DNA of 64,000 nt from JANWZL01 sp041640815 (GTDB taxonomy: Bacteria > Pseudomonadota > Gammaproteobacteria > Burkholderiales > Thiobacillaceae). The stretch is taken from contig JBEPZO010000005.1 of the NCBI GenBank assembly GCA_041640815.1, positions 1 to 64,000 of the forward strand. The letters run 5' to 3'. Made by a program: the position numbers and the translations under genes. Below the pieces are notes generated by a model. That model was not told the origin of the DNA. It did no database searches and saw nothing but the letters and a program-made list of their open reading frames with translations. How positions within the stretch are numbered: position 1 is the stretch's first letter; the number at the start of each line of letters is the position of its first letter. Of this stretch, positions 33,706-43,483 are shown piece by piece.

Positions 33706-34971
33706 TTACCAGGCAGGGCGGCTGCGTCTTGCGCCAAAGCTCGCAGCGCCTGCCCTGCCGGCTGAGCGGCCGTGGGCGGCATTGCCAGGGCGCGCGCTGC
33801 GCCCGCCCGCCTTCCAGCCACCGATGGCCTTGGCGTCACGCGGCTTGGGCTCGAGACCGGGAACGGTCGCCACCGGGATGGCGCTACCGGTGAAGCGTTC
33901 GATGCCCTTGACCTTGCCCAGCTCGCGAGGGTGCGCCAAGGTGTAAGCGCGACCCGCGCGGCCGGCCCGGCCCGTTCTGCCGATGCGGTGCACGTAGTCC
34001 TCGTTCTTGAGCGGTAGGTCGAAGTTCACCACATGGCTGATGCCAGGTACGTCCAAGCCGCGGGCGGCGACGTCAGTGGCCACCAGGATGCGGGCGCGCC
34101 CCTCGCGCAGCGCCCGCAAGGCGCGGTTGCGCGCCCCCTGCTTCATGTCGCCATGTAGGGCCTCGACGGCATGGCCCTGTTCCTCCAGACGGCTGGCCAA
34201 TTCCTCGGCGCCGGCCTTGGTCGCGGTGAACACCACCGCCTGCTCGAGCTCACTGTCGGCGAGCAGGTGGTCGAGCAGTTTCAACTTGTGCGCATGCCCG
34301 TCGGCGAAGAGTAGCCGCTGCTCGATCTTCGGCGCCGCCTCCGGCGTACGGGCGATCTCGATACGGCGCGCAGCGCGCGTCACGCGGTTGGCGAGCCGCC
34401 CCACCACGCCGTCCAGCGTGGCGGAGAAGAGCAGGGTTTGACGCTCGGCGGGCAGCCTGGCGGCAATGGCCTCGATGTCGTCGATGAAGCCCATGTCCAG
34501 CATGCGGTCGGCCTCGTCCAGGACCAGCGTCTGGATGCCGCTGAGATCCAGCTTGCCGCGCTGCAGGTGGTCCATCAAGCGGCCGGGTGTGGCCACCACC
34601 ATGTCTACTGGCCCCCTGAGTTGTTTGAGCTGGACGGCATAGGGCGCACCGCCCACCAGCACGGCGAGGCGCGCAGCGCGCTTGCCGGCGAATGCCAAGC
34701 TCACCTTGGCGACCTGTTGCGCCAGCTCGCGTGTGGGCGTGAGCACCAAAACACGGGGGACTCTCGTCGGCGAGGCAGACATCAAGCGCTGCAGACAGGG
34801 CAGCACGAAGGCGGCGGTCTTGCCGCTGCCGGTCTGCGAGGAGACCAGTAGATCATGCCCTTCCAGGGCGAGGGGGATGGCCTGGATCTGTACGGCGGTG
34901 GGTTGGCTGTAGCCGGCGTCGGCGACGGCTTGCAGCAATTTCGGCGCGAGGCCGAGGGCGGCGAAAGTCAT
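33706..34971 (-). CDS. DEAD-box ATP-dependent RNA helicase (RhlE-like)
   Basis: A 421-residue helicase beginning MTFAALGLAPKLLQAVADAGY. Motifs in order: Q-motif PTAVQIQAIP, Walker A SSQTGSGKTAAF, PTRELAQQ, TPGRLMD, VLDEADRMLD, SATL, ATDVAARGLD and HRIGRTGRAGR. A basic, Gly/Arg/Ala-rich tail follows residue 375. It is RhlE-like and probably acts in ribosome assembly or RNA turnover. The ATG at 34971 has GAAGGAAA upstream; in-frame codons before it are judged non-coding. Confidence 0.92.
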   Translation of the reverse strand: MTFAALGLAPKLLQAVADAGYSQPTAVQIQAIPLALEGHDLLVSSQTGSGKTAAFVLPCLQRLMSASPTRVPRVLVLTPTRELAQQVAKVSLAFAGKRAARLAVLVGGAPYAVQLKQLRGPVDMVVATPGRLMDHLQRGKLDLSGIQTLVLDEADRMLDMGFIDDIEAIAARLPAERQTLLFSATLDGVVGRLANRVTRAARRIEIARTPEAAPKIEQRLLFADGHAHKLKLLDHLLADSELEQAVVFTATKAGAEELASRLEEQGHAVEALHGDMKQGARNRALRALREGRARILVATDVAARGLDVPGISHVVNFDLPLKNEDYVHRIGRTGRAGRAGRAYTLAHPRELGKVKGIERFTGSAIPVATVPGLEPKPRDAKAIGGWKAGGRSARPGNAAHGRSAGRAGAASFGARRSRPAW

Positions 34972-35160
34972 GGTGTTTCCTTCTTTCACGGTAGGCCGGC
35001 ATAAGCGGCAGGTGTGCGCTGACACGGGCGGTGCCCGCAGCACGGGCTATCATCGGCTGGACCACTTGCTACGCCGATGCCGTGTGAAGGACAAACGCGG
35101 GGAGGTCGCCAGACGATGAAATCTGCACGAATTTGGTCGCACAGAATTTTTCATAATCAC

Positions 35161-35560
35161 CTACGGAACGCGCCAAGTCAAGTCGTTGTATGGGGCCAGT
35201 GCCTTTGGCCCTCGGGCGGCTAGCTGCAGGAGGGATGACAAGTGGGCTGTCCGAGGCGCGGGTACAGGGCGCTCGGTGTTGCAGAAGACGAGCCAATCGA
35301 CGAGCGCGTGGTTGAACAGCGCCAGGTCGGTAAAGCGCAGCTCCTCCTGCTCATCAAGGAAGGACGCCTGCACAGTGCGCCTGTCAGCCTGGCGTGGGCA
35401 TTCATCTTGGGGTTTTGGGATAGGTGTGGCCGCAGGCGCTGGCCGGATCGATGCGGATCTGTCCATTGCGCCTGCGTATGCAGGGCACCCAGCCCACGCT
35501 GTTCGCCTGAAGCGGCGCTCACTGACAGGCGGCCTTGCCTGCCTGCTTGCCGTTCACCGC
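35161..35560 (-). pseudogene. Decayed IS transposase (integrase-core C-terminal fragment)
   Basis: Two minus-strand frames together resemble the end of an rve-type transposase. One frame contains QNPKMNAHAR (compare the family pattern YPKTPKMNAH.ERFNRT). The next frame continues with FTDLALFNHALVDWLVFCNTERP, close to the usual LFNRKLADWLVFYNTERPH. A frameshift separates them, no start or upstream catalytic domain is visible, and no terminal repeats were found. Boundaries are approximate. The rest of 35044-35592 holds no gene I can support. Confidence 0.7.
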
Positions 35561-35592
35561 CCGGCAAACCGGCATGCCCTAGGGTGGTTGGC

Positions 35593-37908
35593 TTATGCCC
35601 CGCAACCACCCGCCGATGGGCGAGGCGTATCGTGCAGGCGCGCGCGCATGCGTCTAGCCGCCTCGACCATGTTCGCCAGCGCCGCTTCGGTCTCCGGCCA
35701 GGCGCGCGTCTTGAGCCCGCAATCTGGGTTGACCCACAACCGCTCGACGGGGATGCGCGCACTGGCTTGGCTGAGCAGGCGCTCCATCGCCTCGACCTCG
35801 GGCACGTTGGGCGAGTGGATGTCATACACCCCGGGGCCGATCTCGTTCGGATAGTCGAAGTCGGTGAACGCCTGCAGTAGCTCCATGTTCGAGCGCGCCG
35901 TCTCGATGGTGATCACATCGGCATCCAGCGCGGCGATGGCCGCGATGATGTCGTTGAACTCCGAGTAACACATGTGCGTGTGGATCTGGGTGTCGTCGCG
36001 CACGTCCGAGGTGGCGAGGCGAAATGCCTCCACCGCCCAGTCGAGATAGGCCTTGCGGTCAGCCGTCCTAAGCGGCATGGCTTCGCGGAAGGCGGGCTCG
36101 TCCACCTGGATGATGCTGATGCCGGCGGCCTCGAGGTCTTGGATCTCGTCGCGCAAGGCGAGCGCGATCTGGCGCGCGACCACCGCCCACGGCTGGTCAT
36201 CGCGCACGAAGGACCACTTGAGCAGGGTGATCGGGCCAGTGAGCATGCCCTTGACGGGCTTGCTGGTCAGCGACTGGGCGTAGGTGATCCACGCCACGGT
36301 CATGGGGTGCGGCCGGGCCACATCGCCATAGATGATCGGCGGCTTGACACAGCGCGAGCCGTAGGATTGCACCCAGCCGTTGCCGGTGGTGGCGAAGCCA
36401 TCGAGCAGTTCGGCGAAATATTCCACCATGTCGCTGCGCTCGGCCTCGCCATGCACCAGCACGTCCAGCCCCAGGCGCTCCTGCACCGCCACGCAATGGG
36501 CGATCTCGGCGCGCATTTTGGCGACATACTCGCTCTCGCTCAACACGCCGGCCTTGTAATCGCGCCGAGCCGCGCGGATGGCCGCCGTCTGCGGGAATGA
36601 GCCGATGGTGGTGGTGGGAAATGGCGGCAGCTTGAAGCGCGCGCGTTGTTTTTCCGCACGCTTAGCGTAACAAGAGGCGCGTTGCGTGGCGTGTGGCCCG
36701 ATGCGCGCGAGGCGCTCCCACACCTCTGGCCGGCGCACACGGTCAGAGTTGCGCCGTGCTGCAAGCGCGGCCTGGTTTTCAGCGAGCTGGGCGGCAATCG
36801 CTGCCCGCCCGGCCTCAAGTCCCTGCGCCAGAAGCTGCACTTCCTCGAGCTTCTGTCGGGCAAAGGCGAGCCAAGGCCGGATCTCGGCCTCGATGCGATC
36901 CTCGTCTGCAAGGTCGATCGGCACGTGAAGCAGCGAACACGAAGGCGCAAGCCACAGACGCTCGCCCAACCGCTCACGTAACGGCTCCAGACGATCGAGG
37001 GTGGCGGCGAGATCGGCGCGCCAGACGTTGCGGCCGTCCACGCAACCCACCGACAGCACCATGTGTGCCGGCAGCCAATCGGCCACGCGGGTGAGCTCCT
37101 GCGGGGCGCTGACGGCGTCGATGTGAAGCCCGGCAACGGGCAGGCGCACGGCGGTCAGCAGGTTGTCCTCCAGGCGGCCGAAGTAATTCGCCACCATGAT
37201 CTTGCAGCGCGCCCCTTGCAGGACATGGTAGGCGCGCTCGAAGGCGCGCTGCCATGCTGGCGGCAAATCGAGCGACAAGATGGGCTCGTCCAGCTGCGCC
37301 CACTCCACCCCCTGCGCGGCCAATTGGTGCAGGATCTGCCCATAGACGGGCAGAAGGCGATCCAGCAGGGGCAGCTTGTCGAACCCGCCCTGGGCCTTGG
37401 CCAGCCACAACCAGGTGAGCGGCCCGACCAGCACGGCCTTGATGCGGTGGCCGAGCGCCTTGGCCTCCTCGACCTGCTCGAACAGGTCTGCGCGCGCCAG
37501 CATGAACGCCTGCTCGGGCGAAAGCTCCGGCACGATGTAGTGGTAGTTGGTGTCGAACCACTTGGTCATCTCGCAGGCGAAGGTCGGCGTACCGCTGGGC
37601 GCGCGGCCACGCGCCATGCGGAAATAGGTGTCGATGTCGACCTCGCCGCCTGCCCAGCCAAAGCGCGCTGGCACCACGCCCAGGCGCGCGCTCATGTCCA
37701 GCACATGGTCGTAAAGCGAAAAATCCCCGACGGTGACGAAGGCGAGCCCGGCCTCGCGCTGCAGCGCCCAGTGGCGCGCACGCAGTTCATGTGCCGTATC
37801 GGCGAGTGCAGCGAAGTCGGATTCGCCCTTCCAGTAGCGCTCCAAAGCCCATTTGAGCTCGCGTTTCGACCCCAGTCGCGGAAAGCCGAGGGTATGGGTC
37901 AGGATCAT
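35593..37908 (-). CDS. metE: Cobalamin-independent methionine synthase
   Basis: A 771-residue MetE transferring methyl from 5-methyltetrahydropteroyltriglutamate to homocysteine. The N-terminal domain starts MILTHTLGFPRLGSKREL. The catalytic half contains IGSFPQTAAIRAARRDYKAG, HGEAERSDMVEYF and the zinc ligands in IHTHMCYSEF and VNPDCGLKTR. I chose the ATG at 37908, with GGGAG 8 bases upstream. It is divergent from metR and should be MetR-activated. No cobalamin riboswitch was recognised in the 211-bp intergenic region. Confidence 0.96.
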   Translation of the reverse strand: MILTHTLGFPRLGSKRELKWALERYWKGESDFAALADTAHELRARHWALQREAGLAFVTVGDFSLYDHVLDMSARLGVVPARFGWAGGEVDIDTYFRMARGRAPSGTPTFACEMTKWFDTNYHYIVPELSPEQAFMLARADLFEQVEEAKALGHRIKAVLVGPLTWLWLAKAQGGFDKLPLLDRLLPVYGQILHQLAAQGVEWAQLDEPILSLDLPPAWQRAFERAYHVLQGARCKIMVANYFGRLEDNLLTAVRLPVAGLHIDAVSAPQELTRVADWLPAHMVLSVGCVDGRNVWRADLAATLDRLEPLRERLGERLWLAPSCSLLHVPIDLADEDRIEAEIRPWLAFARQKLEEVQLLAQGLEAGRAAIAAQLAENQAALAARRNSDRVRRPEVWERLARIGPHATQRASCYAKRAEKQRARFKLPPFPTTTIGSFPQTAAIRAARRDYKAGVLSESEYVAKMRAEIAHCVAVQERLGLDVLVHGEAERSDMVEYFAELLDGFATTGNGWVQSYGSRCVKPPIIYGDVARPHPMTVAWITYAQSLTSKPVKGMLTGPITLLKWSFVRDDQPWAVVARQIALALRDEIQDLEAAGISIIQVDEPAFREAMPLRTADRKAYLDWAVEAFRLATSDVRDDTQIHTHMCYSEFNDIIAAIAALDADVITIETARSNMELLQAFTDFDYPNEIGPGVYDIHSPNVPEVEAMERLLSQASARIPVERLWVNPDCGLKTRAWPETEAALANMVEAARRMRARLHDTPRPSAGGCGA

Positions 37909-38107
37909 GTCGATGACTCCCAAAAAAGCTGTAAGCGTGTAGGCCGTCTAGCTGCCGTCGCACCGCATCCGCAGCCGGATGGGCAAACGACGTCTCGCCC
38001 TGGGGCAGGAGGTGTTCACCGGCAACGGCCGGGTTCAGCCAGGACGTCTGGCAGCGATTGTGCAGGCGGCGTAGAATGAGCGCAAATGCATTTTTTTCAG
38101 TATTCAA

Positions 38108-38120
38108 TGAACCATATTCA
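38108..38120. promoter_or_regulatory. MetR box overlapping the metR start codon
   Basis: TGAACCATATTCA fits the MetR consensus TGAA-N5-TTCA exactly. Its last base is the A of the metR ATG. This placement suits autorepression of metR. It lies about 200 bp from the metE start, so it may also activate metE. Confidence 0.7.
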
Positions 38121-39013
38121 TGATAGAGCTACGCCATCTGCGCACCGTGATGACGCTCAAGGAGACCGGTAACCTCACGGCGGCGGCGAGCCGGCTGCAC
38201 TTGACGCAATCGGCCCTGTCGCACCAGCTCAAGGAACTCGAGGCGCGGCTGGGCATCGCCCTCATCAATCGCGCCAGCAGGCCGCTAACCCTGACCCAGG
38301 CGGGCAGACGCTTGGCCGAGCTCGCGGCACGGGTGCTGCCGCAGGTCGAGCAGACGCTAGCCGATATACGCGCGCTAGCAGACGGGCAGGCGGGGCGTCT
38401 GGCCGTGGCGAGCGAGTGCCATTCCTGCCTGGAATGGCTGCTGCCGCGTTTGCGTGGGCTGCGCGCGCGCTTTCCTGGCCTGGAGCTCGACGTGGCCCTG
38501 TCGTTGAGCTACGACCCCCTGCCGCATCTGTGCGAGGGCACGGTGGATGTGGTGCTCACGCCAGACCGACGCGATGTCCCAGGGTTGGTTTGGACGAAGC
38601 TCTTCGACTATGAGATGAGGCTTGCCGTGGCCGCCCAACATCGGCTGGCCGGCAGGCCTTACATCCTCCCTCAAGACCTGCGCGATGAGACCCTACTCGT
38701 CTATCCGGTCGAGCGCACGCGGCTGGATGTCTTCACCCGCTTCCTCTGGCCGGCGGCCACGGAGCCGCGACGGGTGCGGGCGGTGGAAGGCAGCACGCTC
38801 TTGCTCGAGCTCGCGGCGCTGGAGCAAGGGGTGGCGGTGTTGCCGGATTGGCTGATCGACACCGCTGTTGCAAGCGGCCGCATCGCTTCTGTCAGGCTGG
38901 GCAGCACAGGGCTACGAAGCAGCCTCTATGCCTGTGTGCGCGAGGCCGAAGCGGACTTGCCGCACCTTGCGGCCTTTGTGCTTAGCTGTGCAAGCGGGTC
39001 TGCCGAGGGCTAA
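38120..39013 (+). CDS. metR: LysR-type regulator of methionine genes
   Basis: A 297-residue LysR regulator. The HTH is at residues 1-60 (IELRHLRTVMTLKETGNLTA, SALSHQLKELEARLG) and the effector domain follows. MetR responds to homocysteine and activates metE. The identification rests on the typical MetR start, the divergent metE, and the MetR box at the start codon. Weakly coding, AT-richer sequence without a gene fills 39014-39277. Confidence 0.9.
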   Translation: MIELRHLRTVMTLKETGNLTAAASRLHLTQSALSHQLKELEARLGIALINRASRPLTLTQAGRRLAELAARVLPQVEQTLADIRALADGQAGRLAVASECHSCLEWLLPRLRGLRARFPGLELDVALSLSYDPLPHLCEGTVDVVLTPDRRDVPGLVWTKLFDYEMRLAVAAQHRLAGRPYILPQDLRDETLLVYPVERTRLDVFTRFLWPAATEPRRVRAVEGSTLLLELAALEQGVAVLPDWLIDTAVASGRIASVRLGSTGLRSSLYACVREAEADLPHLAAFVLSCASGSAEG

Positions 39014-39277
39014 GTATAGCCAAGGGTAGCCTCCTTAGGCAGTACATAACAAAAACGGCGCATGTATGTAAGTTTCTAAATCACCCTTTCGTCGAGTAAG
39101 CCAGCGAAACGGGATGGGACAGATAAATTAGATCGTTAGGTATCTCAGCCGCTGTCGGCAAAGCGCCCTCTTGCAAGGTCTGTCAATGTCAAACTTCTTC
39201 TGACAGCGTGCGCGAAAAGGTTGCGCCATCCTATTCAAGCGCGTATCGTTGAAAGCAGCACATATCCATGTCAGAGA

Positions 39278-39877
39278 TCAAAAGAGCTCGATGCGTTTCT
39301 CGGTCGGATTGCTTACTCTTGACTTGATGAGCGATTGTTCATATTCGCTTTCGGCGCGCACCATAGCCATGACCTCAGGTAAATCGACAGCGCTACGTCG
39401 GCAGAATACGTCACCCGTGGCAGGATCGAAAATCACCTTGCGTGACCATGGACCGCCAAAGTCAGAGGCTACGAGAGGGATATGCTCACGCTCAAGCCAT
39501 TCACGTGCGAAGGTAGCGTTGCGCTCACCAATTGCCATTTGAATGGAGCCGACGATATTACCGCCACCGAAGGCTTTGGCGATAAGCCGGCTGGGTGAGG
39601 CACCGCGTACATACATGGCATTACGCAAAATCTCCATTGCGTAGTCACCATTAAGCATGATCTCCTCATCACTGAATTTCGTCCCGGTCTGCCTGGGCAA
39701 CAAAAAATGATTCATGCCTGCAAGTTTGATTTTAGGGTCATATAAACAAACAGCAACACAGGAGCCAAGCAAAGTAGCTATTGGCCGCTTGGTTTCGACG
39801 GCCCATTCTCCTGGATTGATATAGATGGCCAAACGCTCCAGTTCACGTGCGGCAAGCGGAGCAGGTGTCTGAGACAT
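39278..39877 (-). CDS. cheD: Chemoreceptor glutamine deamidase
   Basis: A 199-residue CheD, which deamidates receptor glutamines. The catalytic Cys and His regions are visible in IATLLGSCVAVCLYD and LAGMNHFLLP; KAFGGGNIVGSIQ follows. The ATG at 39877 lies one base past the cheB stop and was chosen over an upstream start inside cheB. It is the last gene of the ten-gene che operon. It ends in RIELF, similar to the RVELF end of the receptor at 48902. Confidence 0.93.
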   Translation of the reverse strand: MSQTPAPLAARELERLAIYINPGEWAVETKRPIATLLGSCVAVCLYDPKIKLAGMNHFLLPRQTGTKFSDEEIMLNGDYAMEILRNAMYVRGASPSRLIAKAFGGGNIVGSIQMAIGERNATFAREWLEREHIPLVASDFGGPWSRKVIFDPATGDVFCRRSAVDLPEVMAMVRAESEYEQSLIKSRVSNPTEKRIELF

Positions 39878-39878
39878 G

Positions 39879-40958
39879 CTATTCACTAAAGGCAATGATC
39901 GATTGCGGAATGCGGTCAAGGGGCACGATTTTGTCAACGCCACCCAACTCAATGGCAACCTTTGGCATACCGAAGACGACGCAAGTTGATTCATCTTCGG
40001 CTAGGGTCTGTGCCCCAGCATCATGCATCTCTTTCAAGCCACGCGCCCCGTCATCACCCATGCCGGTCATGATGATACCCAATGCATTTGGCCCGGCAGC
40101 CTGGGCGACAGAGCGAAAAAGGACGTCAACAGATGGTTTATGGCGATTGACGACTGGTCCATCCTTTACTTCGACATAGTATTGCGCGCCGCTGCGTCGG
40201 AGTAGCATATGGCGTCCACCTGGAGCAATTAGAGCGCGTCCTCGAAGGACACGATCGCCGTCTTTAGCCTCGCGCACCTCAATAGCACACAAACCGTTTA
40301 GGCGCTCGGCGAACATTGCCGTGAATTTTTCAGGCATGTGCTGGACGACGACGATGCCTACAGTAGTAACAGGCAATTGGGTTAACACGGCTTCTAGGGC
40401 TTGCGTGCCACCGGTTGAAGTGCCGATGGCCACCACCTTATCCGTGGTGTTTGCCATGGGCTTAGTACTGGCCGTTTGCGCTAAGCGCATCGCATCCATG
40501 GTAAGTTTTGGTGAAAGGTTCGTCGATGGCGAAGGACGTGGATGGATGCGCCGCATGTTAGCACGAGCTGCAGCTCGAACGGCACTGACGATGTCATTGC
40601 TGCTGTCGATCAAAAACTGCTTCACGCCCAGCTTCGGTTTTGTAATGATAGCTAAAGCGCCGGCAGCAAGCGCCTCCATAGTGGCTGCTGCGCCTTTCTC
40701 AGTCAGAGAGGAGCAGATTACTGTTGGGGTTGGATGCTCAGCCATGATCTTTTTCAGGAAGGTCAGCCCATCCATGCGAGGCATCTCAATGTCGGTGACG
40801 ATGACATCGGGCCATACCTGCTGCATCTTTTCGAGTGCGTAAATAGGATCTGCACAGGCTGCGATCACTTCGATATCGGGCTCTTTCTGTAATATTTCTC
40901 GATTTACCTGTCGTACGACAGCCGAATCATCAATAAGAATAACTTTTATTTTCTCCAT
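39879..40958 (-). CDS. cheB: Chemotaxis response regulator / protein-glutamate methylesterase
   Basis: A 359-residue CheB. The receiver domain at residues 1-125 has DDSAVV and the phosphoacceptor Asp in VTDIEMPRMDG. The methylesterase domain from about 165 has the catalytic Ser in GTSTGGTQALE, His in VVQHMPEKF and Asp in MGDDGARG. It removes receptor methyl groups added by CheR. cheR ends 4 bases upstream and cheD starts 1 base downstream. Confidence 0.96.
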   Translation of the reverse strand: MEKIKVILIDDSAVVRQVNREILQKEPDIEVIAACADPIYALEKMQQVWPDVIVTDIEMPRMDGLTFLKKIMAEHPTPTVICSSLTEKGAAATMEALAAGALAIITKPKLGVKQFLIDSSNDIVSAVRAAARANMRRIHPRPSPSTNLSPKLTMDAMRLAQTASTKPMANTTDKVVAIGTSTGGTQALEAVLTQLPVTTVGIVVVQHMPEKFTAMFAERLNGLCAIEVREAKDGDRVLRGRALIAPGGRHMLLRRSGAQYYVEVKDGPVVNRHKPSVDVLFRSVAQAAGPNALGIIMTGMGDDGARGLKEMHDAGAQTLAEDESTCVVFGMPKVAIELGGVDKIVPLDRIPQSIIAFSE

Positions 40959-40962
40959 AAGA

Positions 40963-41787
40963 CTAGACTGGGAGACGATAGATAGTGGGACGGACAGGTT
41001 TGACGCTGTCGTTGATGCCGGTTAAACTTTCAGAATGGCCAATAATTAGGTAACCACCAGGGTGGAGTTTTTCTACGACGCGCGCCACGACTTTGCGTTT
41101 AGTTTCGTTATCGAAGTAGATCATCACATTGCGCAGAAAAATGACGTGAAATTTACCAATATCTGGCAGATCAGAATTCAGGTTAATCTGCATAAAACGA
41201 GTATGGCGTCTGATTTCAGGTGCGATCAAAAAACTGCCCTCCTGGCTGCGGATACCTCTAAGACAATATTTCTTGAGATACTTCTCAGGCAGTCCGCGTA
41301 TATGATCAAACCAGTATTGCCCCCGCTGAGCGACAGCGAGTACCTGCGTGCTGATGTCAGAACCTAAAATCGTCCAAGCGCCGTCTACGCCCATCTCCTC
41401 AGCCAAGACCATGGCAATAGTGTAAACTTCCTCGCCGGTTGAGCAGGCGGCACTCCATATGTCAAGTGGTTTCTGCGTTGGGTGTTGCGGAATAACCGTA
41501 TTGCGTAGGAAGTCATAATGCGCCTCCTCACGAAAGAAGTAAGTCTCGTTGGTGGTCAGCAGGTTAATCATGGTCTGCAGTTCTTGTTGGTCTTTGCTGC
41601 TAACCACGTACTGGTAATATTCACCGAAACTTGAAAGGTTGAGAGCGCGTAGGCGTCTGGCTAGACGACCGGTGAGAAGCACTTTCTTCGACTCTGCAAG
41701 ATTGATACCAGCGATTTGGTAAATCAAACGCTGGAAACGTGAGAATTCGGCGTCTGTAATATCTGGTATGCTCGGCACACCGTTCAT
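40963..41787 (-). CDS. cheR: Chemotaxis protein methyltransferase
   Basis: A 274-residue CheR. A helical N-terminal domain (about 1-80) precedes the SAM-dependent domain, with IWSAACSTGEEVYTIAM as the SAM-binding motif and IFLRNVMIYFDNETK following. It methylates glutamates on chemoreceptors. It is followed by cheB after 4 bases. Base composition of this gene is near 50% GC in places, unlike the flanking genes. Confidence 0.96.
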   Translation of the reverse strand: MNGVPSIPDITDAEFSRFQRLIYQIAGINLAESKKVLLTGRLARRLRALNLSSFGEYYQYVVSSKDQQELQTMINLLTTNETYFFREEAHYDFLRNTVIPQHPTQKPLDIWSAACSTGEEVYTIAMVLAEEMGVDGAWTILGSDISTQVLAVAQRGQYWFDHIRGLPEKYLKKYCLRGIRSQEGSFLIAPEIRRHTRFMQINLNSDLPDIGKFHVIFLRNVMIYFDNETKRKVVARVVEKLHPGGYLIIGHSESLTGINDSVKPVRPTIYRLPV

Positions 41788-41932
41788 GTAAAAACGCGTT
41801 GAATAGGTAGGCTACCGTATGGCCCCCATATCATGAACCGTAATGACACGCTCAAATACGCATCAACCGTCAGCGAATGCCAGTAACCTTACCGCCTAAC
41901 TCAGGACAATGTCGTTTGTCTATGGCGCATTA

Positions 41933-43483
41933 TCAGGCCAAAGCCTTCTCAGTCAGCTTGAAGAAACTCATCATTTCCTGTAGCTGGTTGACTTGGCCTT
42001 TGAGTTCCCCTGCTGTTGCAGCTAGCTCCTCCGCAGCAGAGGCATTGTGTTGTGTCGCCTTATTGATCTGTGCTACAGCTGCATTAATCTGGCTGACTCC
42101 TTGCGACTGATTGTTGGATGAGGTGACGATACTAGCGACGAGATCGGCGGTTTTCTGAATCGAACGTACGATTTGTTCAAGCAATGTGCCAGCGCGCTCT
42201 GCGAGACCGACTGAATTTTGTGCAAGCATGCTAATCTCCTGAGCTGCTTGCTGAGATCGCTCAGCGAGCTTGCGTACTTCAGTGGCGACGACAGCGAAAC
42301 CCTTGCCGAACTCACCGGCGCGAGCTGCCTCGATAGCGGCATTCAACGCCAGAAGGTTGGTCTGGTAGGCGATATCATCGACGACGCTGATCTTCTCAGC
42401 AATCTGGCGCATGGCCATGACGGTTTTGCGGACTGCCTCGCCACCCTCCAGCGCTTGTGTTGCTGCTGTTGATGCCATCGAGTTGGTTTGTTTTGCCTGC
42501 AGGGAGTTTTGATTGATAATGGTTGTGATTTGCTCGAGGGAGGCTGAAGTCTGTTCGACCGAGGCGGCCTGTTCACAAGTCGATTGCGACAAAGATTGCG
42601 CTGCAGACGACACCTGCCCTGCGGCGGCACCAACTTCCTGTGATACGGAGCTCACGTCGGCGATGACCCCACGCAAATTGTCAACCATTTTCTGCAGAGC
42701 ATGACCTAAGTTGGCAAGCTCATCCCTGCCGTAGGAGTGGTAATTCACAGCTAAATCGCCCTCAGCTAAGGCATTGGCAACTAAAACTGCATCCCTGAGC
42801 GGATGGGTGATTGAACGAACGATGGCGACACCAAGCACCACGGCCAGTGATACTGCAGCAAGGGCGGTGAGCAGGACCCAGTCGCGTGAAGTGTGGAAAG
42901 CGCGAGTGGCTTCTTCATTGCTTCGCTCAGATTCTCGCTCGAGTAGTTGCGCAAGGTTGTCGGCAACACTAAGAAAAGCATTCTGATGCGGATTGACCTT
43001 GAGTAATAGGATTATATTAGCCTCACGATATTGCTCATGCAGTAATGCTGTAAGCGCTGGCTTGAACCCTTCCTCGAAAAGGAGACGCTGCTTTTCTTGC
43101 AAGACAGCCAGCATTTTCCTCCGCTCCTGATCTAGCATTTTGTGTTGAGTAAACTTTTTCCAGACGGCCTCGCTATGCCGCATGAGCTCACTGATCTTGT
43201 TTGTATGTAACGTGACAGGATGATCATGCATGTTAAGGAATGGGCTATCAGGGGCATGTTGCAGACTGAGCAAGATCTGGGCTCGAATTTCACCGAAATC
43301 TTTTACAACCTGCGCGAGTTGTCCCTTGGGAATGATGTTATTTTTGTAGGTATTATCGCTTTGTTGGGCGAGATGTCTCAGATTCAATAAGCTGATGCTG
43401 GCTATCATAACCAGCAGAATAATCATGCCGGTAAGCAAAAGACCAAGTCGTGTACCGATTCGCAAAAAACGTAGAGCTTTCAT
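41933..43483 (-). CDS. Methyl-accepting chemotaxis protein (first of three)
   Basis: A 516-residue chemoreceptor from the ATG at 43483 (GGAGGTG upstream). TM1 lies near 12-32, a periplasmic four-helix-bundle ligand domain at about 35-190, TM2 near 192-212, HAMP near 213-265, and the cytoplasmic signalling coil after that. The hairpin tip reads DIAYQTNLLALNAAIEAARAG. The C-terminus is TEKALA, with no NWETF-type CheR tether. The ligand is unknown. A 345-bp gap separates it from cheW, so it may have its own promoter. Confidence 0.94.
   Translation of the reverse strand: MKALRFLRIGTRLGLLLTGMIILLVMIASISLLNLRHLAQQSDNTYKNNIIPKGQLAQVVKDFGEIRAQILLSLQHAPDSPFLNMHDHPVTLHTNKISELMRHSEAVWKKFTQHKMLDQERRKMLAVLQEKQRLLFEEGFKPALTALLHEQYREANIILLLKVNPHQNAFLSVADNLAQLLERESERSNEEATRAFHTSRDWVLLTALAAVSLAVVLGVAIVRSITHPLRDAVLVANALAEGDLAVNYHSYGRDELANLGHALQKMVDNLRGVIADVSSVSQEVGAAAGQVSSAAQSLSQSTCEQAASVEQTSASLEQITTIINQNSLQAKQTNSMASTAATQALEGGEAVRKTVMAMRQIAEKISVVDDIAYQTNLLALNAAIEAARAGEFGKGFAVVATEVRKLAERSQQAAQEISMLAQNSVGLAERAGTLLEQIVRSIQKTADLVASIVTSSNNQSQGVSQINAAVAQINKATQHNASAAEELAATAGELKGQVNQLQEMMSFFKLTEKALA

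Noticed and set aside
37909..38119. Possible cobalamin riboswitch upstream of metE
   Set aside because: The conserved B12-box and GCCACTG-type core could not be found on the minus strand; only small hairpins such as GCCAG-GACGT-CTGGC are present.
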